Below, in pieces: positions 6,374 to 16,187 of a stretch of DNA of 37,977 bases (within the stretch, counting starts at the first letter, position 1; each line of letters opens with the position of its first letter). Made by a program: the position numbers and the translations under genes. The stretch is taken from positions 1 through 37,977 of the forward strand of contig JABGVJ010000009.1 of the NCBI GenBank assembly GCA_018646105.1, given 5' to 3'. Below the pieces are notes generated by a model. It was not told the origin of the DNA, made no database searches, and worked only from the letters and a program-made list of their open reading frames with translations. The stretch comes from a bacterium (GTDB taxonomy: Bacteria; Margulisbacteria; Marinamargulisbacteria; JABGVJ01).

Positions 6374-9058
6374 ATGAAATTTGCTAAACAATTATTTTTT
6401 TTCGGCAGTGTTTTTTTAATTTCTGTTTTTTTAAATTTAACCCCCATTTCCGCACTTTCTCTACCTGGGGTAGACGCTTCCGATTTACAGCTTTATCAAA
6501 ATTTAACAGCAGAACAAAAAGCCAGTCTTTTTCAAAATCTTACTCAAAATCAGAGTTCTACCACCACAGATGAAGAGGTAGATGAAACCCCCTATTCTAC
6601 AGAGGATTCTACGTACAATGCCGGACAGTCTTTTCAGGCCAAGCAAAAGAGTTTTCAGTTTTCTAGTCAAAAACTAACTCTTTCTCGTATTGAAAAAATG
6701 TTTCTTAAAAGAAGCAAAACGCAAACTCAAAAAAAAGATTTATTAGCTTTTACTAAAAAACAAAAAGAACCAAAAATAAAAGCACAAGATCAAGCATCGA
6801 TCTCTAAGCAAAGTGAATTTGGGTTTTTAAATAAAGATAAAAATACCGCTAAAGAAAAAGCTGAAAACGATCAAGCCAAAACGCTTACTCCAGAAGAGGA
6901 AACCTATTTGAATCAATTGTTTTTAGCAAATCAAGCTTCAAAAACCGCCTCTGAAAAATACGTAGAAATTGATCAGCAAAAGTTTTTTGAAAAAGATGTT
7001 ATCTGGCAGTATGGTTACGATATTTTTAAAAAACCATGGCGTCAAAGTAAAACCGATTCATTTGTTTATACAGATATTCCCGTAGGCGCAGACTATCTTT
7101 TAGGACCCGGCGATACCATTATTGTTAATATTTGGGGTAAAGTAGAAGAAAAACTAGAGCTTACTTTAGATCGTGAAGGTAAAGTTTTTTTGCCACAGAT
7201 AGGTTATATCTATTTGGCAGATCAGAGTTTTAGCGATGTTCAGAAAATATTGAAAGGTGAATTTAGTAAATATTATGTAAATTTTAAAATCAATGTTTCT
7301 ATGGGGAAACTTAAAACCATTAAAATTTTCGTTTTAGGTGAAGCAAAAACCCCGGGTGCTTATAACTTACTTTCTTTGTCCACGATTTTCCAGGCTTTAT
7401 ATATAGCTGGCGGACCTACGAAAATGGGGTCCTTGAGAAACATTAAACTTATCCGTAACAATAAAATTATGGCTAAACTTGATTTGTATCAGTATTTACT
7501 ATACGGCACACATAATACTATTTATAAATTGCAAGCAAATGATACTATTTTTATTCCTCCGATTGGCAAGGTAGTTCAAATAGACGGCATGGTTAAAAGA
7601 CCAGCTATTTATGAAATTAAAAAAGACGATAAAGTATCTAATTTAATCCGTATGGCCGGAGGTTTAACTTATGAGACTTTTTATAAGAGAATCCAAATAG
7701 ACCGTATCGATCAAGGCAAAAATCGACTTATCGAAGACCTCAATTTCAAGAATGTTCAGGATATGCAGCGCAAGACACGTCATGTTTCTATTAAAGATGG
7801 AGACATAGTTCATATTTTAGCTATTAGCCCGGAAATCAAAAATTATATTACGGTTATAGGTAATGTCCACAAACCAGGCGATTACGAATATCGTCCTTCC
7901 TTAAAACTAAAAGACCTTATAAAAAATACCGAAGGATTTAAAAAAGACAGTTATTTGAAACGCATAGAAATATATCGGTATGTTAATGATGACGAAAGAA
8001 AAATTCTGGTTGTAAATTATCATAATGCTAAAGATCAAAGTTTTGTTTTACAGGATCGCGATCTGATTAAAATTTATTCTGCCTCAGAAATTGAAGGTGA
8101 GAAATTTGTCAAACTTTCTGGTGCTATTAAAGAGGCCGGTCAGTATAAATTATTAGAAGGCATGCGTGTTTTGGATTTAGTGCATTTTGGTAAATTAGAG
8201 CCCTTTGCAATTTTAAATAATGCAGAATTATTTAGGCAGGACAATGATCAAGAAAAAATTATCGCGCTTGATTTAACTGCGATTATGGATAATCCGGCTA
8301 GTACCGCTAATGTTTTATTGCAGGCCGAAGACCAGCTTTTTATTAGGACCAAAACAGACATTACCAAGCAAAAAAGCGTGCGTTTATCTGGCCAGATAAT
8401 TTATCCAGGAGAGTATGCTATCCGAGATGGCGAAAGGCTTAGCTCCATCATCAAAAGAGCAGGCGGTTATACAGAGAAAAGCTTTTTAAAAGGAGCTGTT
8501 TTTACCAGAAAATCTATTCGACAAACCGAACAAGATGGACAAATCAAGGTATTACAAGGTGAATATAAAAGACAGATTTATCAACCAGATAAAAATATCG
8601 ATAATTCAGGGGCTTTAACTTTTTTAGAAACCCAAATAGAAAAAACTAAAGGTCGTTTAGTCGTAAAATTAAAAACAGTCACTGAACTACAAAATAGCCC
8701 GGATGATATTATTTTGGAACCAGGAGATAATCTTTATATACCTACCACTCCTTTCTCTGTTCATTTAATTGGCGGGGTTAATATGCCTACCTCTATTATG
8801 TATTTGCAAAATAAAGAGGCTGTTTTTTATATCTCTCAGGCTGGCGGATTTACCGAATATGCTGATAAAAATAGAGTTTATATTATTAAAGCAGATGGTT
8901 CTGTTACCAAAGATTTACAAACTGTAGAATTAGGCGATACGATTTATATACCGGAAAAAATCACCCCAAAAATAGATTGGCTGGATATTATTACGAAAGT
9001 GACCACTACTTTTGCCAATGTTTTAGCTACCATCGTTTTATTGAACCAGGTTATTTAA
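6374..9058 (+). CDS. Wza-like polysaccharide export protein with six SLBB domains
   Basis: This 894-residue protein is predicted to be secreted and to form the outer-membrane or periplasmic export channel for the polysaccharide. Residues 1-28 are a signal peptide (Lys4-Gln-Leu, a phenylalanine-rich core, then ISALS). There is no lipobox cysteine, unlike E. coli Wza. Residues 30-235 are low-complexity and rich in Gln, Lys and Thr. The Poly_export domain starts near 238 (YLLGPGDTIIVNIWG). SLBB repeats start near residues 317, 399, 491, 576, 667 and 794, each with a Gly-x-x-x-x-Pro-Gly-like turn followed by an Ala-Gly-Gly-like turn. A hydrophobic C-terminal helix (866-890) may span the outer membrane as in Wza. 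AAGGAT upstream supports ATG 6374. It heads the run of glycan genes. Confidence 0.9.
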   Translation: MKFAKQLFFFGSVFLISVFLNLTPISALSLPGVDASDLQLYQNLTAEQKASLFQNLTQNQSSTTTDEEVDETPYSTEDSTYNAGQSFQAKQKSFQFSSQKLTLSRIEKMFLKRSKTQTQKKDLLAFTKKQKEPKIKAQDQASISKQSEFGFLNKDKNTAKEKAENDQAKTLTPEEETYLNQLFLANQASKTASEKYVEIDQQKFFEKDVIWQYGYDIFKKPWRQSKTDSFVYTDIPVGADYLLGPGDTIIVNIWGKVEEKLELTLDREGKVFLPQIGYIYLADQSFSDVQKILKGEFSKYYVNFKINVSMGKLKTIKIFVLGEAKTPGAYNLLSLSTIFQALYIAGGPTKMGSLRNIKLIRNNKIMAKLDLYQYLLYGTHNTIYKLQANDTIFIPPIGKVVQIDGMVKRPAIYEIKKDDKVSNLIRMAGGLTYETFYKRIQIDRIDQGKNRLIEDLNFKNVQDMQRKTRHVSIKDGDIVHILAISPEIKNYITVIGNVHKPGDYEYRPSLKLKDLIKNTEGFKKDSYLKRIEIYRYVNDDERKILVVNYHNAKDQSFVLQDRDLIKIYSASEIEGEKFVKLSGAIKEAGQYKLLEGMRVLDLVHFGKLEPFAILNNAELFRQDNDQEKIIALDLTAIMDNPASTANVLLQAEDQLFIRTKTDITKQKSVRLSGQIIYPGEYAIRDGERLSSIIKRAGGYTEKSFLKGAVFTRKSIRQTEQDGQIKVLQGEYKRQIYQPDKNIDNSGALTFLETQIEKTKGRLVVKLKTVTELQNSPDDIILEPGDNLYIPTTPFSVHLIGGVNMPTSIMYLQNKEAVFYISQAGGFTEYADKNRVYIIKADGSVTKDLQTVELGDTIYIPEKITPKIDWLDIITKVTTTFANVLATIVLLNQVI

Positions 9059-9070
9059 AGAAAGGGCACT

Positions 9071-9748
9071 ATGACCAATAGAACATTACTTGAAGATGAT
9101 ATTAATTTTATTGATTATTTAAAAATTATTTTTAACTATAAAAAAACGGTTTTGTTTTTTACAATTATTGGTTTTTTGGTAACGGTATGCTATCTCGTTT
9201 ATTTTATGCCGCCCCCCAAATATACTGCCAAAACCGTGTTTTTTCTTAAAACAAGTACACCCGCCACTTCTTCATTAGGTGGGGTATCAAGTTATTTAAA
9301 AGTATTAGGTGTTTCCGGGGGCAACAACGCAGATAGTTTTGTAGTAGCACTTTTATATAGCAACAAAATGCAGACTTTAGTGCAAAATGATTTACAGAAA
9401 TATCTTCAGAAACATCATTTGGCTCTTAATGGAAAAACCGAATATTCACCCCACAAAGGCGGTACTTTTGTTTTGAAATATACACATCAAAATTCTGTGT
9501 TATCTTATCTTGTTATTAAGAGTTATCTCAAAAATTTAAAATTACTTAATCAAAAATTTGAGTTAAGCGCTCAAAAAAAAATATTTGAAATTTTAGATCC
9601 GGTAGAAATTCCGCAATCACCAGTACAACAAAGCAAAATACTTATTTTATTGTTAGGACTTTTAGCTAGTAATTTATCAGGTATTATCTTTGTTTTAATT
9701 TTTAATTATTTTTATCAGGCATTTAATAATCAAAAAGAAAACGTTTAA
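9071..9748 (+). CDS. Short Wzz-type chain-length determinant
   Basis: This protein sets the length of the polymer made by the Wzx/Wzy route. Residues 10-50 hold the N-terminal Wzz segment (DDINFIDYLKIIF) and the first transmembrane helix, followed by Met-Pro-Pro-Pro. A second helix spans about 190-213, preceded by the proline pattern DPVEIPQSPVQQSK that is typical of the family. At 225 residues it is much shorter than most Wzz proteins (over 300), so the periplasmic coiled-coil part is reduced. There is no C-terminal tyrosine kinase domain. It lies 12 bp after the SLBB export gene, the usual pairing for these two. AAAGGG upstream gives a fair ribosome site. Confidence 0.82.
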   Translation: MTNRTLLEDDINFIDYLKIIFNYKKTVLFFTIIGFLVTVCYLVYFMPPPKYTAKTVFFLKTSTPATSSLGGVSSYLKVLGVSGGNNADSFVVALLYSNKMQTLVQNDLQKYLQKHHLALNGKTEYSPHKGGTFVLKYTHQNSVLSYLVIKSYLKNLKLLNQKFELSAQKKIFEILDPVEIPQSPVQQSKILILLLGLLASNLSGIIFVLIFNYFYQAFNNQKENV

Positions 9749-9771
9749 TTAACAAAGGAGATTCGGAAAAT

Positions 9772-11082
<1,311 letters not shown>

Positions 11083-11099
11083 AAAAAGGAGTTTAATTC

Positions 11100-12140
11100 A
11101 TGAAAAAAGCGTTGATTACCGGTATTACCGGCCAAGATGGATCTTATTTAACAGAATTATTATTAGAAAAGGGGTACGAGGTTCACGGTATTATTCGCCG
11201 TAGCTCGTCTTTTAATACCGGCCGTATTGATCATCTGTATCATGATAGGCACGAAAAAGGGTTGCCTTTACATTTACATTATGGGGATTTAAATGATGGT
11301 AGTGTCTTAAATAGATTGCTTGCCAAAATTCAACCACACGAAATCTATAATTTAGCTGCGCAAAGTCATGTGCGTGTTAGTTTTGATATCCCTGAATATA
11401 CGGGGGACGTTGATGGTTTGGGTACTTTAAGATTATTAGAAGGAATTCGCGAAATAGGTCTTAAACCTAAATTTTATCAGGCCTCTTCCTCTGAACTTTA
11501 CGGTAAAGTCCAGGAAATTCCGCAAAAAGAAACCACTCCCTTTTATCCCCGCAGCCCTTATGCTGTAGCCAAACTTTATGCTTATTGGATTACCAAAAAT
11601 TATCGTGAAAGCTATAATATGTTTGCTTGTAACGGTATTTTATTTAACCATGAATCACCGCGTCGTGGACGCACTTTTGTTACTATGAAAATAGTGGAAG
11701 CTCTAGTACGTATTAAATTAGGATTACAACAAACTTTATATTTAGGTAATTTAGATGCTAAACGAGACTGGGGTTTTGCAGGTGATTATGTGAAAGCTAT
11801 GTGGCTGATGTTACAACAAGATAAACCAGAAGATTACGTTATAGCTACCGGCGAAACGCATTCGGTACGTAATTTTTTACACAGATGTTTGGGAAAACTA
11901 GATATCAAAGCCGAATCTAATGGTAAAACAGGTTTGAAAGAACAATATATCGATCAAGATACCGGTAAAGTCATTGTCGCGATTGATGAACGTTATTACC
12001 GCCCTGCAGAGGTAGAGCTGTTGATTGGAGATAGTACCAAAGCGCGTAAAGAGTTGGGATGGACTCCAGAACTGGATCTGGAAGGTTTGGTTGATTTAAT
12101 GATTACAGAAGAAATGAAGTTGTATAAGAAGAAAATTTAA
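11100..12140 (+). CDS. gmd: GDP-mannose 4,6-dehydratase
   Basis: Gmd converts GDP-D-mannose to GDP-4-keto-6-deoxy-D-mannose, the first step to GDP-L-fucose, in the cytoplasm. The 346-residue extended SDR has [10 protein letters not shown] near residue 8 for NADP binding. Its active site includes SSSELYG near 130 and Tyr154-x-x-x-Lys158 (YAVAKLY). The family stretch [19 protein letters not shown] follows at about 215. Its usual partner fcl is not adjacent but lies 13 kb downstream at 25271, beside a fucosyltransferase. The gene is 17 bp after the dehydrogenase and 12 bp before rfbF, with AAAGGAG upstream, so it belongs to the same transcript. Confidence 0.96.
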   Translation: MKKALITGITGQDGSYLTELLLEKGYEVHGIIRRSSSFNTGRIDHLYHDRHEKGLPLHLHYGDLNDGSVLNRLLAKIQPHEIYNLAAQSHVRVSFDIPEYTGDVDGLGTLRLLEGIREIGLKPKFYQASSSELYGKVQEIPQKETTPFYPRSPYAVAKLYAYWITKNYRESYNMFACNGILFNHESPRRGRTFVTMKIVEALVRIKLGLQQTLYLGNLDAKRDWGFAGDYVKAMWLMLQQDKPEDYVIATGETHSVRNFLHRCLGKLDIKAESNGKTGLKEQYIDQDTGKVIVAIDERYYRPAEVELLIGDSTKARKELGWTPELDLEGLVDLMITEEMKLYKKKI

Positions 12141-12152
12141 AAGGAGTAATTT

Positions 12153-12923
12153 ATGAAAGTTCTTATTTTAGCAGGTGGCTTTGGTACCAGACTCTCAGAG
12201 GAAACCGAAATCAAGCCTAAACCCATGGTAGAAATTGGTGGTAAACCGATTATCTGGCATATTATGAAATTGTACAGTCATTATGGGTTTAATGAGTTTG
12301 TCGTGCTTTTAGGGTATAAAGGCTATTATATTAAAGAATATTTTGCTAATTATTTTTTACATCAAAGCGATGTCACCATAGATCTTAAAGATAATAGTAT
12401 GGAAGTTCATAATAATTCTGCAGAACCTTGGAAAATTACTTTGTTGGATACAGGAGCGGGAACAATGACTGGGGGTCGTATCAAACGAGCCCAAAAATTT
12501 ATAGGTAATGAACCGTTTATGCTTACCTATGGAGATGGTGTATCCGATGTTGATATTAAAGCACTTTTAAAATTTCATAAAAAACATGGGAAATATCTTA
12601 CAATGACTACTATTAAACCAGCGGGCAGGTTTGGCTCCGTGGGTATTGATGAACAAAATAAAGTGCATTCCTTTATAGAAAAACCTAAAGGCGATAACCG
12701 CTGGATTAATGGCGGTTTTTTTGTTTGTGAACCGCAGATTTTAAATTATCTAGACGGAGATACTACTGTTTTTGAAAGAAAGCCTTTAGAAAAATTAGCT
12801 AAAGATAATCAGTTATATGCCTATAAACACCAGGGCTTTTGGCAATGTATGGATAATTTGAGTGATAAAAATAGTTTAAATAATCTTTGGGATAAAGGAG
12901 AAGCCCCTTGGAAAATATGGTAA
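12153..12923 (+). CDS. rfbF: Glucose-1-phosphate cytidylyltransferase
   Basis: This enzyme makes CDP-D-glucose from CTP and glucose 1-phosphate, the entry to CDP-linked 3,6-dideoxyhexoses. The 256-residue nucleotidyltransferase has the signature LILAGGFGTRLSEETEIKPKP at the N-terminus, then MVEIGGKPIIWHIMK. It continues with LTYGDGVSDVD near residue 125 and the ending DKNSLNNLWDKGEAPWKIW, all typical of RfbF/DdhA. The length is that of the family. It overlaps rfbG by 16 bp, a tight coupling also seen in other rfbFG pairs. AAGGAG upstream of ATG 12153 is a good ribosome site. Confidence 0.96.
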   Translation: MKVLILAGGFGTRLSEETEIKPKPMVEIGGKPIIWHIMKLYSHYGFNEFVVLLGYKGYYIKEYFANYFLHQSDVTIDLKDNSMEVHNNSAEPWKITLLDTGAGTMTGGRIKRAQKFIGNEPFMLTYGDGVSDVDIKALLKFHKKHGKYLTMTTIKPAGRFGSVGIDEQNKVHSFIEKPKGDNRWINGGFFVCEPQILNYLDGDTTVFERKPLEKLAKDNQLYAYKHQGFWQCMDNLSDKNSLNNLWDKGEAPWKIW

Positions 12924-14014
12924 TAAAAAGTTTATTTAAAGATCTTTATCAAAATAAAAAGGTTTTAATTACTGGTCACACTGGTTTTAAAGGTTCCTGG
13001 CTCACCTTATGGCTAAAAGAACTAGGTGCAGAAATTTTAGGATATTCCTTAAGCATTCCAACCAAACCCTCTCATTTCGAACTTTTAGGCTTAGATATTA
13101 AAACAGTCTTTGGGGATATCAGAGATGCTGAAAAATTAAAACAAACTTTTCAGGAGTTTCAGCCGGAAATCGTGTTCCATCTGGCAGCTCAGCCCTTTGT
13201 AAGGGCTTCGTATAAAGATCCTCGCTATACGTATGAAACCAATGTTATGGGTACAGTCAATCTTTTTGAGGCGGTCAGGCAAACCCCTAGTGTGAAGGTC
13301 GTTGTCAATATCACCACAGATAAATGTTATGAAAACAGAGAATGGGTTTATGGCTATCGAGAAAACGATCCCATGGGCGGCTATGATCCATATAGTAACA
13401 GTAAAGGCTGTTCAGAATTAATTACCGCATCATATCGCAATTCTTTTTTTAATGCTGAAGATTTTGGTAAAACGCATAACGTATCCCTAGCATCTGTTCG
13501 AGCAGGTAATGTTATCGGCGGAGGCGACTGGGGCGAGGATCGCTTGATTCCGGATTTTGCGCGTGCTCTTAGTAAAAGTGAGACTTTAGTCCTTCGAAAC
13601 CCGCAAGCTACGCGACCTTGGCAACATGTGTTAGAACCGTTATCCGGTTATTTAAAACTGGGTTCTTTGATGTATCAGAATGGTGCTAAATATAGTAGTG
13701 GTTGGAATTTTGGCCCTCAAGACAGTCATCATTTAACAGTAGAAGAAATCGTGAAACAGAGTCTTAAAATATGGGGTAGTGGGAAATATAAAGTTATTCC
13801 AGATAAAGAGTTACATGAAGCTATGCTCTTAAAACTCGATATCAGCAAAGCGCAATATTATTTAAATTGGCAGCCAGTTTATGACTCAGCCCAAACGATT
13901 GAAGAAAGTATTAAATGGTATAAAGAGTATTATAGCGGGCATCATAATATGAGAGCTTATTCTATAAAGCAAATAGAGGATTATATTGACAAAAGAAATG
14001 TTAAAGAAAATTAA
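12908..14014 (+). CDS. rfbG: CDP-glucose 4,6-dehydratase
   Basis: RfbG converts CDP-D-glucose to CDP-4-keto-6-deoxy-D-glucose with NAD. The N-terminus has VLITGHTGFKGSWL, the NAD-binding motif typical of this subfamily. VNITTDKCYEN and Tyr162-x-x-x-Lys166 (YSNSK) form the active site, and RAGNVIGGGDWGEDRLIPD is another RfbG hallmark. Two starts are possible: TTG 12908, 7 nt after AAGGAG (12895-12900), and ATG 12917, 16 nt after it. Spacing favours TTG, although the choice changes only three residues. It overlaps rfbF by 16 bp and the next gene by 29 bp. Confidence 0.95.
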   Translation: MENMVIKSLFKDLYQNKKVLITGHTGFKGSWLTLWLKELGAEILGYSLSIPTKPSHFELLGLDIKTVFGDIRDAEKLKQTFQEFQPEIVFHLAAQPFVRASYKDPRYTYETNVMGTVNLFEAVRQTPSVKVVVNITTDKCYENREWVYGYRENDPMGGYDPYSNSKGCSELITASYRNSFFNAEDFGKTHNVSLASVRAGNVIGGGDWGEDRLIPDFARALSKSETLVLRNPQATRPWQHVLEPLSGYLKLGSLMYQNGAKYSSGWNFGPQDSHHLTVEEIVKQSLKIWGSGKYKVIPDKELHEAMLLKLDISKAQYYLNWQPVYDSAQTIEESIKWYKEYYSGHHNMRAYSIKQIEDYIDKRNVKEN

Positions 14015-15296
14015 AACTGTATTATTTCAACCTGTTTTCAAACGGAATAATAAAATAGAATTAGTTAGCTTAATTCTTTTAATTGGGTTTGTAGCAGCAG
14101 TTTTTTTTCATTATATCCTGGGGGCATATTTTAATTTAGGCCATCCTTATAATTCTTTTTTATTTACACCAGCAGATAAATTCAATGATTTTTTTAACAG
14201 TATTCGTATGTGGTATCAATATTTAGTGTTAGAGCCCAATCCCTATACATGTTATTTCCCCTTAACCTATGGCTTTATCAATATTTTTCGTTTTATCAAA
14301 CCTGATATTTTATCTCTTAGTATATTTTTATCACTTTTCGTGCTTTTTTTTGTTTGGTATGCTTGGCAAAATCTAAAATTAGAAAATAAAATAGCTAAGA
14401 TAAAAAATGTATTTATTTATTCTTTTCTTTCTTTTCCAGTTTTGTTTGCTATTGATCGGGCTAATTTTGAAAATTTTGTTTTTATTTTTATGGCTCTTTT
14501 TATATTTTTTTATGTTAAGAAAAATTATTTTATTAGCACAATTTTTTTAGCCTTAGCTATTGCTATGAAACTCTTTCCAGCTGTATTTTTAATATTGTTT
14601 TTCACAGATAAAAAATACAAAGAAATTATTTATACGCTTATTATAACCATTTTATCTACAGTAGTTACCTTGATTTTTTTTCAGGGTTCAATTATGGAAA
14701 ATATTCTGAGGATGATTCAAAACCAGGGCTTAAATGCTCAAATGTATGCCATTGGTCATGCCGGGCTCAATTATGGTCATTCTCTCTTTGGCTTTTTTAA
14801 AGTACTAATAGCTTTTTTTATTAAAAAAGCTGATTTTGTATATTATTTACAGCTTTATGTCCCATTTATTTTGATTTTATTTACTTGTTTAATTTTATAT
14901 ATCATTTTTGTGGAAAAACAATTTTGGAAAAAAGTAGCTATTTTAGTTTTTGCCATGTGTTTTTTCACACCTTATGCAGGTGATTATAAATTAATGCATT
15001 TATTTATCCCATTATATTTATTTATTAATGATGATAGTCCAGATAAATATAATGTTATTTATACAATTCTTTTTGCTTTATTATTAATCCCTAAAAATTA
15101 TCTCAGTTTAGTAGGGATAGATTATATTTATGGCGGAGTATTATTGGATCCACTTCTTATGTTAATATTTTTAGCCTTGATTTTATACAATGGATTTAAA
15201 CAACAAACTTTAAAAGTATTATTAGCAAATTCTAAAATAATTTTTTTTGATCAGGTGCAAGCTTTAAAAACTATGTTTAAATTACGAAAATTATGA
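13986..15296 (+). CDS. GT87-like (GT-C) polytopic membrane glycosyltransferase
   Basis: This 436-residue protein has about ten hydrophobic helices, beginning near residue 23. The first periplasmic loop carries acidic residues (PADKFNDFFN) and later NPYTCYFPLTYG. A central segment reads DRANFENFVFIFMAL, then AIAMKLFPAVFLILFF. The pattern Asn near a helix start followed by Lys-x-x-Pro is characteristic of GT87/DUF2029 mannosyltransferase-like enzymes that use polyprenyl-phosphate sugars. It may add a sugar on the outer face of the membrane, but the donor is unknown. TTG 13986 lies 5 nt after AGAGGA, whereas ATG 13998 is 17 nt away, so TTG is preferred. The stop TGA overlaps the next ATG. Confidence 0.65.
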   Translation: MTKEMLKKIKTVLFQPVFKRNNKIELVSLILLIGFVAAVFFHYILGAYFNLGHPYNSFLFTPADKFNDFFNSIRMWYQYLVLEPNPYTCYFPLTYGFINIFRFIKPDILSLSIFLSLFVLFFVWYAWQNLKLENKIAKIKNVFIYSFLSFPVLFAIDRANFENFVFIFMALFIFFYVKKNYFISTIFLALAIAMKLFPAVFLILFFTDKKYKEIIYTLIITILSTVVTLIFFQGSIMENILRMIQNQGLNAQMYAIGHAGLNYGHSLFGFFKVLIAFFIKKADFVYYLQLYVPFILILFTCLILYIIFVEKQFWKKVAILVFAMCFFTPYAGDYKLMHLFIPLYLFINDDSPDKYNVIYTILFALLLIPKNYLSLVGIDYIYGGVLLDPLLMLIFLALILYNGFKQQTLKVLLANSKIIFFDQVQALKTMFKLRKL

Positions 15297-16174
15297 ATAT
15301 TCTACTCACCGGCGGCAGCGGCTTTATTGGTAAAAATATTTTAGAGTCTTTTTTGGCTCAAAAATACCATATTATAGCACCCAGACATCAAGAGCTTGAT
15401 TTAATTGATGAGAATTCCGCAGATCATTTTTTCAAAAATAACCAGATAGATATTGTGATCCATGCTGCTTGTAAACCAGGACATCGCAATGCCAAAGATC
15501 CCACTAATCTTTTTTATCATAATACGCGCATGTTTTTTAATCTCATTCGTAATGCCAAGTATTTTAAAAAAATGATTATCACTGGCTCTGGAGCTGTGTA
15601 TGACCATCGTTATTATCAACCTAAAATGAAAGAAGCCTATTTTGGAGAGCATATACCGGCTGATGAACATGGTTTTAATAAATATGTAATTGGTAAGTAT
15701 ATAGAACATATGGATAAAGTAGTTGATTTAAGAATTTTTGGTATTTTTGGTAAGTATGAAGATTATACAATTCGCTTTATTTCTAATCTTATTTGCAAAG
15801 CTATTTTTGATCTTCCACTTACGATGCGTCAAAACAGGAAATTTGATTATTTATACGTTGATGATTTAATGCCTATTCTAGATTATTTTATCCAGCACAC
15901 TGGTAAACATAGGGCGTATAACGTCACGCCAAACAAATCTTTGGAACTCTCTGAAATCGTACAGAAAATAAAGACTGTTTGTGGCAAAGATTTACCCATT
16001 AAAATCGCCAAACCAGGATTAGGGCTGGAATATAGCGGAGATAATACGCGTTTAAGGCAAGAAATAACCAATCTTCAATTTACCCCCATGGATAATGCCA
16101 TAAAATATTTATACGATTGGTATCTTGAAAATAAAAAGTTAATTCATAAAGAAGCCTTAATGGTGGATAAATAA
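15293..16174 (+). CDS. Extended SDR, candidate YerF-like sugar reductase
   Basis: This 293-residue NAD(P)-dependent epimerase/dehydratase-family protein has the cofactor motif GGSGFIG at residues 7-13. Its active site is Tyr131-x-x-x-Lys135 (YVIGK), and a later YLYVDDL segment is typical of sugar-nucleotide SDRs. It lies between rfbG (via the GT87-like gene) and the ThDP enzyme at 16188. In yersiniose loci the ThDP enzyme YerE is paired with a reductase, YerF, that reduces the newly added acetyl group. Position makes that role likely here, but sequence alone cannot separate it from a 4-ketoreductase or an epimerase. ATG 15293 overlaps the previous TGA. Confidence 0.7.
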   Translation: MNILLTGGSGFIGKNILESFLAQKYHIIAPRHQELDLIDENSADHFFKNNQIDIVIHAACKPGHRNAKDPTNLFYHNTRMFFNLIRNAKYFKKMIITGSGAVYDHRYYQPKMKEAYFGEHIPADEHGFNKYVIGKYIEHMDKVVDLRIFGIFGKYEDYTIRFISNLICKAIFDLPLTMRQNRKFDYLYVDDLMPILDYFIQHTGKHRAYNVTPNKSLELSEIVQKIKTVCGKDLPIKIAKPGLGLEYSGDNTRLRQEITNLQFTPMDNAIKYLYDWYLENKKLIHKEALMVDK

Positions 16175-16187
16175 AAGGAGGAAAGTA

